In this document: in pieces, positions 1 through 14,100 of the stretch | Numbering within the stretch: position 1 is the stretch's first letter | How the letters are laid out: each line of letters starts with the position of its first letter | Origin: Climacteris rufus | Lineage: Eukaryota; Chordata; Aves; Passeriformes; Climacteridae | DNA: 64,000 bases | Assembly: GCA_013398175.1 (NCBI GenBank) | Contig: VZRZ01002225.1 | Span: 1,991,950-2,055,949 of the forward strand | Direction of reading: 5' to 3' | Notes under the pieces: model-generated | Told to the model about the DNA's origin: nothing | What the model saw: only the letters and a program-made list of their open reading frames with translations | Databases searched by the model: none | Made by a program: the position numbers and the translations under genes

Positions 1-220
1 GCTGGGAGACAGAGTCCAAGTAACCCAGGTACCTACCAAGGAAATCCAAGTCCCTTGTGTAATTCACCAAAAATACCACAAGCAGCCACAGAGGCAAGCT
101 GGAAAAGCCTTTTCCCAACACCACTGAAAAGAGCATATTCCGGAACAATATTGCTATATCCTATGTTCACATTCTGACAGAAACCTTTTCCTTTGAGAAA
201 ATGACTCAAGTAGACTGGCA

Positions 221-670
221 AAATCTATTCAGAAGACCTTTTGAATTCTGGTGAAGGGTCTTGAGGGGAAGCTGTATGAGGAGCAGCTGAGGTCACTTGG
301 TCTATTCACTCTGGAGAAGACAATAGAGAGGGGAGAGCTCATTGCAGTTACAACTTCCTTGTGAGGGGAAGAGGATGAGCAGACACTGATGCCTTCTCCA
401 TGGTGACCAGTGAAAGAACCCAAGGGAATGGACTGAAGTTGTGTCATAGGAGGTTTAGGCTGGACATTAGGAAAAGGTTATTCACTCACAAGGTGGTTGG
501 GCATTGAGAAAGCTCCCCAGGGAAGTGGTCACAGCACCAAACCTGACAGGGCTCAAGAAGCATTTGGACGACACTCAGACACAAAGTGGAATTCTTGGGG
601 TGTCCTGTGCAGGGCCATCTATGATCCCAATGGGTTCCTTCCAACTCAGCATACTCTACGATTCTACGAC
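221..670 (+). mobile_element. CR1 LINE, 5'-truncated 3' end
   Basis: Matches the 3' part of avian CR1: CACTCTGGAGAAGAC, GGAGGTTTAGGCTGGACATT, AGGAAAAGGTTATTCACT, then GGGTTCCTTCCAACTCAG and two octamers of the terminal array (ACTCTACG, ATTCTACG). The orientation is plus, antisense to DERA, in whose intron it lies. Only 3' sequence remains and no intact reverse-transcriptase frame is present. Confidence 0.85.
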
Positions 671-3600
671 AGATCCATTTGCGTTTGAACAGTCCTGTGT
701 AGCTCAATGAGGAATGTGTTCACAGCCTCATACAACCCAGAAGTCAGCCTGGGTATTCAGCCTGTTTCTTGCACTTCATGATGTAACACTCTGAAATGCA
801 GGAACAGCACCATTGGGACATGATTTGTTAAAAGTTCATGGATGTCTTTATATTGATATCAGTGTGTTTTAACATACAGCCTTAACATTCAGGTAAGGAA
901 ACAATCCATACCCTCCTTATGGAAAACTTCTTGTTTCATAATGACTAGTTTTTGTCCCATTTTTATGTCTCAACATGTATTTCATTTATGTTTGTGTTCA
1001 TCTATTGTTATGCTTTGTTTTCCTCTGTGTTCCTGTTCCTTATGATTAAATGGGTGTATTCAAATGAGTGTCCATAGTTTTTTAAAATAACCTAATGGTG
1101 TTCAAGATCACATATTCCTGGTGTATTTTTCCATTCAACACATTTCTCTTTAGAAGTCTAAATCCACACTGAGACTGCCATGAACATATATCTTCAGATT
1201 AGACAGACACAATCACTAGACCTCAATACCTGAAAAAACAACAAAAATATTCCAGTACCTACAACCCTAAAATCATGCTTAGTTTATTTCCACATCTATA
1301 CTGAGTTTCTGTTAAGGGACAGGATTTTCTAACTAGTGTTCCTACTTGCAATCTCTTAAAAGATACTTTAATATTTCATAAGCCAATTTTATGTAATTGA
1401 TAGATACAGTAAATTAAATATTTATTTCTATTTTTCACTGGCTTAGTAGAATTTAACACCTGCTGCTGAAAGAATAAAAAAAGCCAACCTGAAATATCAG
1501 AGAAATAAATAGTACCCAGTACATCTATTGATTTTACATAATATTTCCATGTTTTAAAACTGCATTCTCTCAAACCATTACCTTCAATACTGGAGCTTCG
1601 CACATGCAATGTTTTTTGCTAGGAAGCCCTGCTATTTTGATGGCATGTTTGACTAGAACTATTCACTGTGCAACAATTTCTGAGTCTGAGGTGATACGAA
1701 ACTTCAGAAGCTTTAAACTCAAATTCTAACAAGTTATTTAACATAGAAACAAGGTTTCATTCATGGAGAAAATTAAGGCCATAGGGGTGCTTTCTCACCT
1801 CTCTGCATCAGTTGTTATAAACTGAAAGTATAGCATTTTGATATTCCTTAATTAACATGCTTTGGAAAGATCTTGGATATCAGCAAAAGTGAAGTGCTAT
1901 CCAGGCACTGAGGATGATTTGCTAATAGAAGGTTGACCCCTCTCAAGAGTGTGTTACTCTGTGAGTACTTGCCAACTCACTATTTCACAACCAGGTTCCA
2001 AGGCTGAAGCACAAAGATTAGCCACTCTCTTAAAGGTCAAGAAGCAGAAATCTACAGGTCAGCATTCAAACCCTTCTCCTCAGAGAGGAGGACAATCCTG
2101 GGGTTTCCAGGGAGTTACCACACTCCTGCCCCTCTGCTCAGTGCAGGGAGAACCCCAAAGCACAACAGAACAGGCACAGGGGAAGTACAGCAAAACTCTA
2201 CCATTGGAAAGAACATTCTGGGAGGAGTGCTGTGAGAACAGCTGGAGGGAGGTGACCTCCCTGCTGCTCCTGTCTCCTGCAGTGCACCATCAGCCTAGAG
2301 CTGTGCCAGCTCCCACCACCACTGTCACTCCCAGGGCTGGCTGTACTAGCAAATCACAATCAGCAGCTCCCACAGAAAATTTCCAGACCTTCTCTTGCTC
2401 CATTTCCCAATTCAAATCATGACCAAGAGAATTCCATCTTCATGCACAGGCATGAAAATTTCTGCCTTCTAATGAGAGGAACATATTTCTGTTTATATTT
2501 TAATTTACTAAACCTCACAGAGGTCCTATAAAACATGCAGTGTTCATTTTACATACAGAAAACCAAAGAGGCAAGGAAAGTTGTCAAAAGTGATATGTTA
2601 TAAGTCATTCTGCAACCTCAAACCCATCTTCTGGCCTCCTGACTTGGTGTTCTTCTGGTGACAAGTGCTTGGAAATAGCACTGTTTCTATTTGTAAGTGG
2701 GGATGGTGAAGGGAGAAACTCACGTGCTGTTGTGGGTAAGACAAAATCAAACAGGTACAGAGCTGACAGGTCACCTGTTTTACACTGGTATTTCTTCTTT
2801 GATTTCATCAGAGGGTGTATATTCCTATTTTCTGACTACAGTAGAATACCATTAACAAAACAGACCTGGCACAAAGTTAGCAGAGTTGCCAGGCATTCTG
2901 CTATGACAAATAAGAATGGCCCCAGGTAAGGCTCTCCCCTCAGATATGGCTGTGTAGGCAGGCACACAGTTCAGTAAGCACATAAATAAATGCATAACAA
3001 AATGTGCCACTGCATGCATGTCTGGGTTTTTAACAAACTGCAAACAAATGAGGCTTCACTGTACACACTCTAACTCTGTTCTCCCTTCACAGACTTTGTA
3101 TCTTTATCTTTTTCCCCAAGATCTTTGTTTCTCTTAAGTATTACTTCTGTCTTCTACTTAGGCAGGGTTCTGTTGACTCAACTGAAAAGACTTTTCACAA
3201 GAGCCTGCCCTAGCCTTTGTCAACCACTTGCCTTTCCTTCACTTCTGATTCCCTAGACATGCATTACTGAACTCCAGACAGATTTTTACGTCTCATTTCA
3301 CATTCCTTCAAGATCTGCTTTGCTCAAGCCTCACATTGGTTTATTTGGTAGTAGTCTTTGCATAGACTCTCATCAGTAATTCAAACCTGAGTATATTGTG
3401 ACTGCATTGTTAGAACTTTTCAACTCCAAGCTTATCTATCACACCTACATTATTTCTAGTGATTAGTTGCAGTATCACTGTTAACCTTGTAGGCAATTAC
3501 CTCATTCAAGGGAGCATCCTTGTAGTGCCTTACTGAACATGCTGTTATCTGCATTTCCATATTACTGGCTTTTTTTATTTCTCTCCACCCTGTACCAGAA

Positions 3601-6600
3601 CAAATGAAATCCCTTGTTTCTGTTTCAAGCTCTTTTAGATTGACTGTATTTAAAGATTCCATCTTTTGATCTAACTCCTAATTCAAAAACGTTCTTAGTC
3701 CAAGACTAAGACTTTAGTACAATCAGTCTGCATCTTGTTTCTCTACAGTGTGTTTTGTGCTTCTTTCTTGCCCTAAACTTTCAGTGATGTTAACTAGAGC
3801 TCTGAACATGCAGAACAGCCACAGTCTATGCAGAATATGCAGGACATGTGCTGCAGCAGACAGGAAAGTGATCAACTCCCAATATAATTCCACAGCAATA
3901 ATTAATGTCCTGATAAGCCCCTTACAGCTTTACCTTTACAGGTAAAGAGTACCCTTTACACATAAATTATAAACTCAATACACTTGGTTGTATTTTAGAC
4001 ACATAAAACAAGACACAAATTGAAATCTTGTTTCATATGCATTACCAAGCCTCCTCCCTTGGCTTAACTTTCATTTGGAAATGCTCTGGGCTCTAGTAAC
4101 TGACTGACTTGGCATGAAATTACAGCTGAAATTGTAGTTAAACAAACACATAAGACAACTCACATGCTACTGAGGAGGAACCTTCGACTTTTGGGTTGAG
4201 CATGAGGTTTAAACCCAGAAACTCACAACCGATCTCAGTTTGACTTTTGACTTTTCTGTTATTATCTTTGTCTTGTATTTAACAAGGTAATTTTAAGTTT
4301 TATTCTGCTAATGTCAGGATGTGCTTTGAAGACAAAGCGCTACCTAAGTGCCAAGTATTATTACTTATTCAGTAGTTCTTGTTTCCTATGTTAGTTACAT
4401 GTGAACAAAGCATGCCTTACTTTTCAGTCGATTTTGCTAGTTTGGTTTCCTTGGTCTCTTTCATTTTTCATGAAACATTCACTTGGCAGAAGCTTTGGAT
4501 CATGGTGGTCACATGCAGCAGTAGGAAAGTTATCCCTTGCACGTAGATGACTGCTAGCAAGTTTACAGACACATCACACAACCCCGCTCAAAACAAACCT
4601 TTGCAGGAAAGTGCTCAAAACAAGAACAGCTATTAGCAGCTTGGAATTTGTCTTTCCTAATATTAACTACAGTATAAAAACCTTATTTATAGCTGAGGTA
4701 AAAGCTTTGTGTAGCCAGGCATTATTTTGCAATGTTCCAAACCATTTCTCTCTCCCATGATCTGCAACAAAAAGCTTTTCTTCACTGTTTGGTTATGTTA
4801 TTTCTGCTCACTCTGGAATGAACAGCATCAAAGGATCTAAAACCATTTCTGCTCACATATTTAATGTATTTTACTTTTCCTCTTCTAGACTGTCATCATC
4901 AGAGACCCTTACTGCTTCAGCCATCTTCTGCTACTTTTTGCAGGGTTTATTTGAGCTAGAGACTTTAGAAGTTGGTTTGTTTTAGCACTAACTCATTCCC
5001 TTTTAAATTGAATGTTTACATTAGTCAGTGTCTCCACATAAAATTTATTTGACTAACAGCTTAATGACCTATGAAAAAAATTGTTTAAAACCATACATTA
5101 GTAGAGCTGCAGAAGAACATACATCACTTCTTCCTGTTCTTTACACAGGTACTTGTTTAGATATATATAATGAAAATAAGTATCTTTTACATGTCACTGC
5201 TGTGCTTCTTTAACTTCCCAAAGTGTGGCATAAAAGGAGCTGTACTATCAAGAGCAGTTTTCACAGTCAAAATGACACAGATCAAGTTTTCACTTTTAAA
5301 GTACTTTTACTTAATCACTTCCTCCACCTCTTTCCCAGTCTGCATACCTTAATGATTATGAATTGTTACACAGTACAATGAAGACTTTGTAATTAGGTAA
5401 TATGGTTTTCCCAGAATAAAAATCTTATATATGAAATATGCAATTAAGTCATCAACAACTTTACTGAAGTACTCCTTTCCCACTGCAAGTTCATTTTTTT
5501 CTTCCTTGTCTGCCTTCCTTGGCTGTTTCTGATGTTTGTGTCAAGAAATAAAAGTAAAAAAAATGGCCTTCCTCTCATATTATGTACAAGAACTGTTTAA
5601 AAACAGCATGATGAGTAATTATATAATAGTTACCACTAACATGGGGGTGTCAGGCACTCCCATTTGTATTCCTTAGGACTGTTTATTCCAATAGACTATG
5701 CAGACACACACTTGAGTGTCCCCTGTAGAAACAGACGTGGCTCACACAAGGATACACCAGACAGTGAACAACACTAATGAGTTTACTTATTGTCCCAAAG
5801 CAGAGTTAAAAATGCAGTCAGTTTTCTTGAGAAGCTCATGTACTCAAACCACCATCAGGACTTTAAGAAGCACAAGAAATGGCAGTGAATGCTACAAACC
5901 AATAACCTAAAATTCCCTGATTCAACACTAGGAGTTTGTCTGGGTCAGCTTTCTGAAAACACTGTGCTCTTTTGGCAGTGAGACAGAGCCACTGAGGTGC
6001 AGTGCTGCCTGCCACCAGGTCCCCCTCAGCACTGCAAAGATTATTCTTGCCAGGTGAGTCACTGTCCTTACAGGGATGTCAGCCTCTTTCACTCAGAAAT
6101 AGCTTCTTAAATATTCCAGCAGAATGTATCATATGTCAGTCAAGTTTGTAAAGATACGGTTAAAAGAATTTAAGATAACTGCATGCCTCCTCCCATTCTG
6201 ATGTCCTTCTCCTTATGGACTGTACAGAGAAGGAAAAATAAGTAGCCATGGAGAATTATTTCAGAGACAACAGGAGTCAGGAGCCACCAATTCAAATCGA
6301 GGTAAATTATTCTCATCCCTCACTGGGAAGAACAAGTTTTTCCCAAGTTCTTTTGGGTGCAAGTATTAACACCCTATACACAAGCATGTTGTGCATAAAA
6401 CTAATACTAGGGTCAAGTTTATCAAAGCTGCTATTTTTTAATCCTCAGACAGAAGTTGCGAAGGCCCACCACTATCCATATGATCATCTGCTTTTATTTC
6501 TTCCTTTTAAATCATAATTTCTGTTGAAAAATTGGATACTAAAACTAGAATTTAAAACTACTGTGCCAAATCACTTTCTCCACAAAATGATACAAATATT

Positions 6601-8058
6601 CAAATAAAACAAAATTCAACTGGAATTCCAGGGTCTCAGCAATTCTGACAAGCTGGAGTCTGAAAATCTGGCCCTCAATGCATGTACGTAGGGTACAAAT
6701 AAATTTTATTTTTGTGCCTAGCCACAAAGAAAAAGCAAAAGACTGAAATAAGGAAATTACTGGATATATTCAGATGGATAAGTATCTTGTAAAATGAATA
6801 ACTAGGCAAGGAAAATCATTAACAATAGAGCCATCTGCTGTATTTCAAAAAAACTACACCAGCAAAAATTCTGAAAATGGTAAAATGCTTTACAAGCTGA
6901 ATTTTTCACTACTCAGTGTTACAAAAAGTGATCATAATGATTAATACATCAGTTTAAATAACAGGAAATGTGTATTTCTTACACCTCTTCTAATTAAAAG
7001 CAATATGTAGTGGCATAATACTGATCCTCTCTGCCTCATGATACTAATTGACATTGTAGCTGGCCACATTAAAAGCCTGAAATGCTTTCCATTCCATCTG
7101 AATCAGATAAGCACAGTATTGTGCATGGTGACAATGAGGTCAGCAGCAAGTTGAATATTTATTTAAATACTGACAATACACTTGATTATGTTTTTCTTGC
7201 TTTAAAATAAGAATTTCAGGTCAGAAGAGTTTACAGCAGGAAAAAAAAAATCAACACAAAAAATAAGGGGAAGTGTAGAAAATAGACTAACCCAAGTAGT
7301 TCTTAGTACATCTTTACACTTCTAGAAATAAACCTGAGGAGTCCTCTCTCAAGCACGGTGGGAAAAGCAAGTGCCTGGAAGCCAATTCCCAGTTTTGCAT
7401 CTCCAACACGGCATTAAGGCCCAGATCTAAAATCCTGGTTAAAGTAGGAAAAATTGTACCAGCACAGATCCAAAGCTGCAGAGAGAATATACTGCAGAAA
7501 ATCTGGGCTCAAATGGGTGCTAAGCTATGCAAAAAAGTAACACCTACAAAGTACACATAGCTCCTGGAAACTCCATCCTGTTCACTGGAACGTTCGTTTC
7601 CCAAGCTGCACTCTTAGAGGTGGTTAGAGGAAGTGATCACAAACCAAAAATGAGAGCTGTCAGCAAGAATTTTCACAGGGAAGTTCCCCTTGCATTTTAA
7701 ACAAAGTTATGAGCCATCTACCCACATATCTGTAGGTCACCACAATTGCCTTGATAAGAGTATCTGCCCCAAATGTATGTCTTTATTAAATCTACCAAGG
7801 ATTAGGTGCTGGACAGCAAATATCACTTGTTCCTACAACCCTTGCCATTCAGCAGTTTGTTATTTAACATTTCATGCCATTTTGGTAGGCTATACAAAAC
7901 AAGTGACACTTCATTACTCCACCTGCAACTTCAGTAATTGCTAGAGAAAGTTTTTCCACTAACGACAAAACTAAACTTCCACAACTAGAATTTTTTAAGC
8001 CTCATAAATAATATAGCAAAGACATTCTTAGCTTAAAAAGAAAACCACATGTATTTAC
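671..8058. other. DERA: DERA intron 6 (part), AT-rich unique sequence
   Basis: No exon, RNA gene or clear repeat was seen here. I looked for the DERA exon that should follow exon 6 (residues around the active-site lysine) on the minus strand and did not find it. The longest open frame (1949-2422, plus) has no recognisable features. Confidence 0.6.
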
Positions 8059-8187
8059 CTGCCATCATAGCTATCATACTGGCTTTGTAGACATTGGCAA
8101 GGGACCCCAGTTCACCTGTTGCCAAGATTGTTTTCATATGAGCTTCTCCACAGGCTGCACGGCACTGACGGATCTCCTCGTAGAGAC
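8059..8187 (-). CDS. DERA: DERA exon 6
   Basis: Reads GLYEEIRQCRAACGEAHMKT, ILATGELGSLANVYKASMI and AMMA. TILATGELG is the conserved barrel strand before the Schiff-base strand. Acceptor TATCCCCAG, donor GTAAAT. The next exon, which should carry the active-site lysine, is not in the window. Confidence 0.96.
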
Positions 8188-11100
8188 CTGGGGATAAAAG
8201 CATGGGAGAATGATCAAAGTTGCCTGAGACGTGCTTTCAAGTGTGGCTGTAATTTCCACTCCTGGATTAATTTCCAATCTTATAATTAGTCGCAGCAATC
8301 AAGAACTTAAGTTTTGTAAGTTCAATAAATTACATGACTGGAGGTAATTAACAATGCCATTGCAGTTTCAGACTTTACTTAATAGCTATTAATGTCGGCT
8401 CCCTCAAAACTACAAATGTGCACAGTATGCCAAATACCCATGAATACATCAAGAGCAAAAAATGCTATGATAGCATAGACAGATTTTAAAATAGCTTTTC
8501 CAGCAATAAATACAGTAGTACATCAAATCAGTACTCAGAGACACTTATGTTTTCCTGTGCACCTGGTCAGCAAAACCCTCCCACCCTTTCTGGTAAAATT
8601 CAGCAGTGCCCCCCGCAAAAGTTTAAACATAGGGAGACTGAAAGAGGTAGAAATTAATGAAAAATTGCTGCCAGAAGTTGGCCACTTGGGGATGTTTAAG
8701 ATTGCTCCAGTGTGGGGAGAACAGCAGGTTTTACAGTGTGCAGGCACCATTTCTGGAACTTAGTTCAAAAAGAAAGATGCAAAACAAGCAAACAGGATGC
8801 TTTTCAAGAGGCTCCTTTTCACAAACTGCACTCAACCTTCAAACACTTAACCAAAAAGTTCGTTCATAGAAGGCTAAAATACAGCCTTCAATAAGTCCTG
8901 CTAAAACAGTCCAGGCTATAAAGACTCACTTTATTCAGCAATACTAGATTCCTTTTCCACTCAGTCCTTAAGTGAGACCTGGAAATGTACAGCAGGCGTT
9001 GGCAGCTGTGGTAAGGCTGGACCTCCCTCCACCCACATCTGACTGATGCCATGGACACACCAGGGTGTCCAGGGCTGGAATTGCTGGGCTGGCCTTCTGA
9101 GACATGCTGCACACATTAGCAGACAACTGGCTAATGCACTTAGCAAGTCCCTTTATAGACACCAGGCTTCACCTTGTTTCTCACTGTGTACCAAAGGTGT
9201 GAATTAATCAGTACTAGCATGCAGTCTAACATGTTTTATTGATCAATTGATGATGCTCCAGAAACCTACATCAAATCGAGGCTCAAAAAAGAAACACAAC
9301 GGACCTGTGCTAGTTTTTTGTGCATTTAATAACCCTGCTCATGTTAGAGCCAAACTAAACCTCTTTTTGTGAAGCGACTCTTTCCTGAAGCTTTTGAAAA
9401 CCCAGAGAAAGCAGCTTTCTTGTTCTAGTTTCCGTAACAAGAGGAAAAGTTTTCTCTACCTTTAAGACAAGCCACCAAAAATGTCAAAACAAAACCAAAA
9501 TGTACATTTAGTTGGATTCCATGAAAAGAAATTATATGCTCACAGCTGTTGTTCCCCGGTAGTGCAGCTCCAGCAGCCTCCCCGCAGTTGGAAGGTACTT
9601 TTGCATGCAATTAGCGTCACGATCGCTCGAACAGGCTCCCTACCTGCCAGCACTCATCATCCCACGGACAGGAACAACTCAGGATCCTCAATCATCCGTG
9701 TCTATCAGGTTAGCTGAGGTGGCAGAGAAGTGGGCACACTTTAATGGGGCAGGTGTGTAGGTAAGAAATGCTGTTCTTTTTTCAGAGAGCAATTATTGCA
9801 GACAATAGCTGACATTCATAGGGCATTTTCAACCCCACAGTAAAAGTACAAATAGAAATGCAACTACATCTGGGACAGGGAAAATTAACCACAGCATCCC
9901 AGTCTCGGTGCAAGCCAGAGCTGCTTTGACACAGAACAAGTGTAAAAACTCCTACTCCTTTCAAAAATAAAAAGAGAAGTTTCAATATTCAGTCAAATTT
10001 AAAGCAAGGCACAAATAACTGGATTATCCTGAAACTCAGGCAAATGTCTGAAGTATGGGTGGAGTTAATCACACTTGAAAATGTACTCAGTGTTTCAAGG
10101 AGTCCTGGGTTCCCTGTGGGACAGTCTGTGCTGCCAAAAAGTTCACCATTACAACTGATTTCCATCAAACTGAGCAGCAGCAGGATCAAGGCTGGACACT
10201 ACAAACCCAGGAATATCTGTGACCTGTGCGGAACAGCAGGAACTGCCACAGCAGACACAGCTTCTCTGGGCAGCAATAGTGGCACAAAGATTTTGGTAAA
10301 AAAACTCTACCACAGAAAACCTTACAGGCATATTTTCAACTGTGAGCTAAGACCACTGTGAAGAGGCTGCAAGAGACTTTCTTTTTGACTGCTAGAAACA
10401 AATAAAAGGAAATCAAAAGCCCTCAAAGGAAACGGCCAGTACCCTGTAGCATGTTGAACAAAGCACCAACATTATCCATTCTAAAAGCAGTCTAAATCTT
10501 AAGCCAGGGATGAAAAAAGGAAAAAAACAAAACCAACAAGCCCACAAAACCCAAAGCAAGCAAACTTATATAGAATACACTTGGAGCCAGATGCTCACTG
10601 ATAAAGTCCGCAGTAGCTCTACCGACTTAGCTGTTAAAATGGATGTGACATAAGAACTCTTCTGCTTTGCACCACTTAAGACATCTGACAGCTTTCATGG
10701 ACTTTAGATCTGCTTTTACTGGATGCATTTCTAGAAGTCAGAAAAATTCACATTTTGTAGGAAAAAAAATGCTTTCATAGCTGTGGTTTTAATTTCGCTG
10801 TTATAAAACACAAGAGGTGAAACCTTTTTTGACATTTTCCTAAAATTGTAAATATTTAGTACATTATATTTAATTTTAGTAGCTATTAAATACATTAAAG
10901 AAGTGTTCCTTCCCCCATACATCTCTCAAGCAAACAACCCTGACAATTTCTGCTCGTTATAATCTGCACTAGATTGTCTAGATGGTCTTTACTTTGGTCT
11001 AATATATTAGTGCAAAAAATCACAAAATAAAGGGGATAATCCATATGAAATGAAAATATTAAGGGGGGAAAAAAACCCACTGCTTAATTTTTTATGAAAT

Positions 11101-14100
11101 AGCTCTTCTCCACAACCGTGGTGACAAAACCACCTTTTTGAAAAAAGTTAAATTTATTTGGTGTTTTTATCTAGTCAGTCACAATGACTGATGTTAAGGG
11201 TAGAAACTGAGATGAGGAGAGAAGATGTTTCGATTTCTGTTAGACCAAAAGATCAAGGTAATTGTGATAGGAAACTGGAAAATGAGCTGGAGCTCCTTCT
11301 GTCTGGCATGTTAATGGCAGGTTTGTTAACAAAATGACAAGCACAAGGCTATCAGCACAACACAACTCTCTCAGTTCTACTCTCAGCCACATATGTGCAG
11401 CTCCAGGCTCCAGTGATTCACATGGAGCTGGAAACAGAGCTTGGCTTCAGGAGTCTGAGCTGCTCCTGACAACACAAGACAGAAATTGTGCAACTAGGCT
11501 TTGAGATCCCAAGGCAGTTTGCACATCTAGAAATGGTAAATCCAACTACAATGCTTCTGAACAGCATGTGGAGCCTTTTCCAAGCCTCTGGAGCGCGGAG
11601 TGTATTTTGTCAGTGTTATTTATAAAGGATGTAGCACAAATTGGGGTTCCAATCCCTGATCAAAGCCTCTAAACTCACAGCTGAATAATCAGCAGAATTT
11701 CCATAATGAGGTTATATCTAATATATATCATGGATGCAGCGATGCCTGAACTTCTTAGAATATAACTTGTTTTTTCTCTTTTTTTACAGACAAATTCAAC
11801 TGGCTTAGAGCAAATGGTGGATTAACAACACTCCTGGAGCATGTCCAGGTGTTTGCTAAAGCTGTGGAATTAGCAGTGGCATTGCACCACCCCAGACAAC
11901 CTCAGGAGGTACAATGAACACAACATATTGATAACAGGGGGAAAAGAAAGAACAATAAATAAATCCAGTTTCTTTCAACAATTTGTTGGTCAACTTGATC
12001 ACTCCTTACATAAAGACTCCACATTCTATGTCCAAAGGAAGTATCTAAATTGGTAATTTTAAGCTTAATCCGTACTTTGTCAAGTGAAACAAGACAATAG
12101 TTGAGTGAACTACTCTAAAATAGCATTGTTTTAAAAGCAAAAAAGTTATAAAAGGCATGCAAATTCATAAACTTACATCTCATTCAATGTTGTTTTCTGT
12201 TGTAATTTAGCTGTCCAATAAAGCTGCTTTCATATTCAGCATTATTTAAAAGATCTTAACAATTACTTCATAAAGATCTAGAAAATACATTCTGAATGTC
12301 ATGAAGAGCTCCAGCAACATTCAAGAGCTGCTTTAAAATAACTTGACATAATTGGACATACACTAAAATATTTAATAACCCAACAAGCCTTTGAAGCAAA
12401 ACACAAAGCAACACCATTCTATCCTGGTGACCCCAATTATTGCACAGCCTAGAAGAAAAGTGAAAAATGAACAACAAGATAAAGCACTCCACCACATACT
12501 TTTTTTTCCAATAACTTCTGAAGTTGTGAAGCCTGTCAGAGTGAGAAAATACCCATGAAAATATATTATTATTACTACTACTATTATTAGCATAAGTTAT
12601 AATAGAACTGCAAGGCAGTTTTAGTTGATGAAGCACCTTGAACACAGACTTCTACGTGCACTAGACTTCTTAATTTTATGTAATACAGGAATTTAGCCTA
12701 TAAAAGACTTCTTCATCCCTTCTTCTAGACTCCTTAAAAGTACTTTATACATTATTCTGTATCTCTAATCATGAGACAGAGGTGAAACTGCATGTTCTCA
12801 CAGGTAACATATATCTGTTGAAAGCTAAACAGGAAGTCAGAACAGTAGATTGTCACCAAATTATTCAGATCATCCAATTAAATACTTTTTTTTTTTTAAT
12901 GGGAAGTTAAATATTGTAATTTTTCACCTTGTGGCATCATCCTCTGGATGGTAAGTAAATTCTGTTCCTGAAGTAGCATTTTTTCAAGATCATGTAAACA
13001 TCTGTCACAAACAGATTCACATTCATGAATAAACTTAGAGGAAACATTTGGAAATAATTTCAATTCTGACATTGGTTAAAAAAAAAGTAAGCCACTCCAA
13101 AATACAGATGTCTTTCAACCTTGGCAGGACTTCTGCTCTGGATAAAAGAATATGCATACCAAATTAAAAGCCATCCCTAATTTACTTATTTAGTAAACTG
13201 ACAGCTTTATATCACATCCATCATGGCTATGTCTGTGCACTCCTCCCTTGTAATCTGTGACCACAAAAAGTAATTCATCTCCCATGCAGAAAAACCTAAC
13301 CATGTATGTCCAGTTCATTTCAGTCATGATACAAACTCTGCCTCTGAATCCAGCCCTGTATTTCTCCTCTGAGTTCTCCTTCACATGATCCCAGACAATA
13401 CAACTTCGAGCAATATAATGAAGAGCAAAATATGGAGATGGTAAATACTGCAATAGAGGTGAAGGTATTACAGCAAATGGAAACCAGGATATCAGTCCTG
13501 AAGACACAGATGATGCAGAAACATGTGGGTTTTTTGGTTCAGCTTTAACTGCTAATTGAAGGAAGACCAAAATCAGGAAATATGATCTATTACCATGATG
13601 ACTGTATTTCCTTAAATAAACTCGGGTACCAGGGGTCCATTATCAAGTCTTCCAAGCAAATAGGATATTATGGCACTGCATTAGACATCTAAATGGAAAA
13701 TTCTTTCCAAGACAATGATGTGTCTACCTTCACATGGAGATTAGCTGCAGGAGCACTGTCAGCACTTAAGGCAAACCATTCACAGTACATTAAGGAGGCA
13801 ATTAGAGCAAAAACCATCTTCAGCATTATTGTTCTTACTAATTAGTAGTAGTCTACAGACACCAGAACATCAATAATAATATGAACAGTCAATTTGTACC
13901 CTTAATTTTCAGGAAAAAGGAAACAACTAAAATACGTCTTTTTGTGAAGAATTGAAACATGTATATTTAACAAGGTATCATTTACATTAGTAGCCCCTTG
14001 GGCTTTCTAACAAAACTGTTCAAATAATTAGGCTTTTAGTTGCTATTTTTTTTAATGCTGTACACAAAATCCTCTAAAGGCACAGAAGGAATAGACCTGA

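Noticed and set aside
1949..2422. 157-codon open frame on the plus strand in the DERA intron
   Set aside because: Low-complexity Ser/Thr/Gln-rich composition, no splice context, no recognisable domain; consistent with a chance frame in a less AT-rich patch.
721..8058. Search for DERA exon 7 (active-site lysine segment) on the minus strand
   Set aside because: No segment encoding the expected conserved residues with splice sites was found; the exon must lie left of the window.
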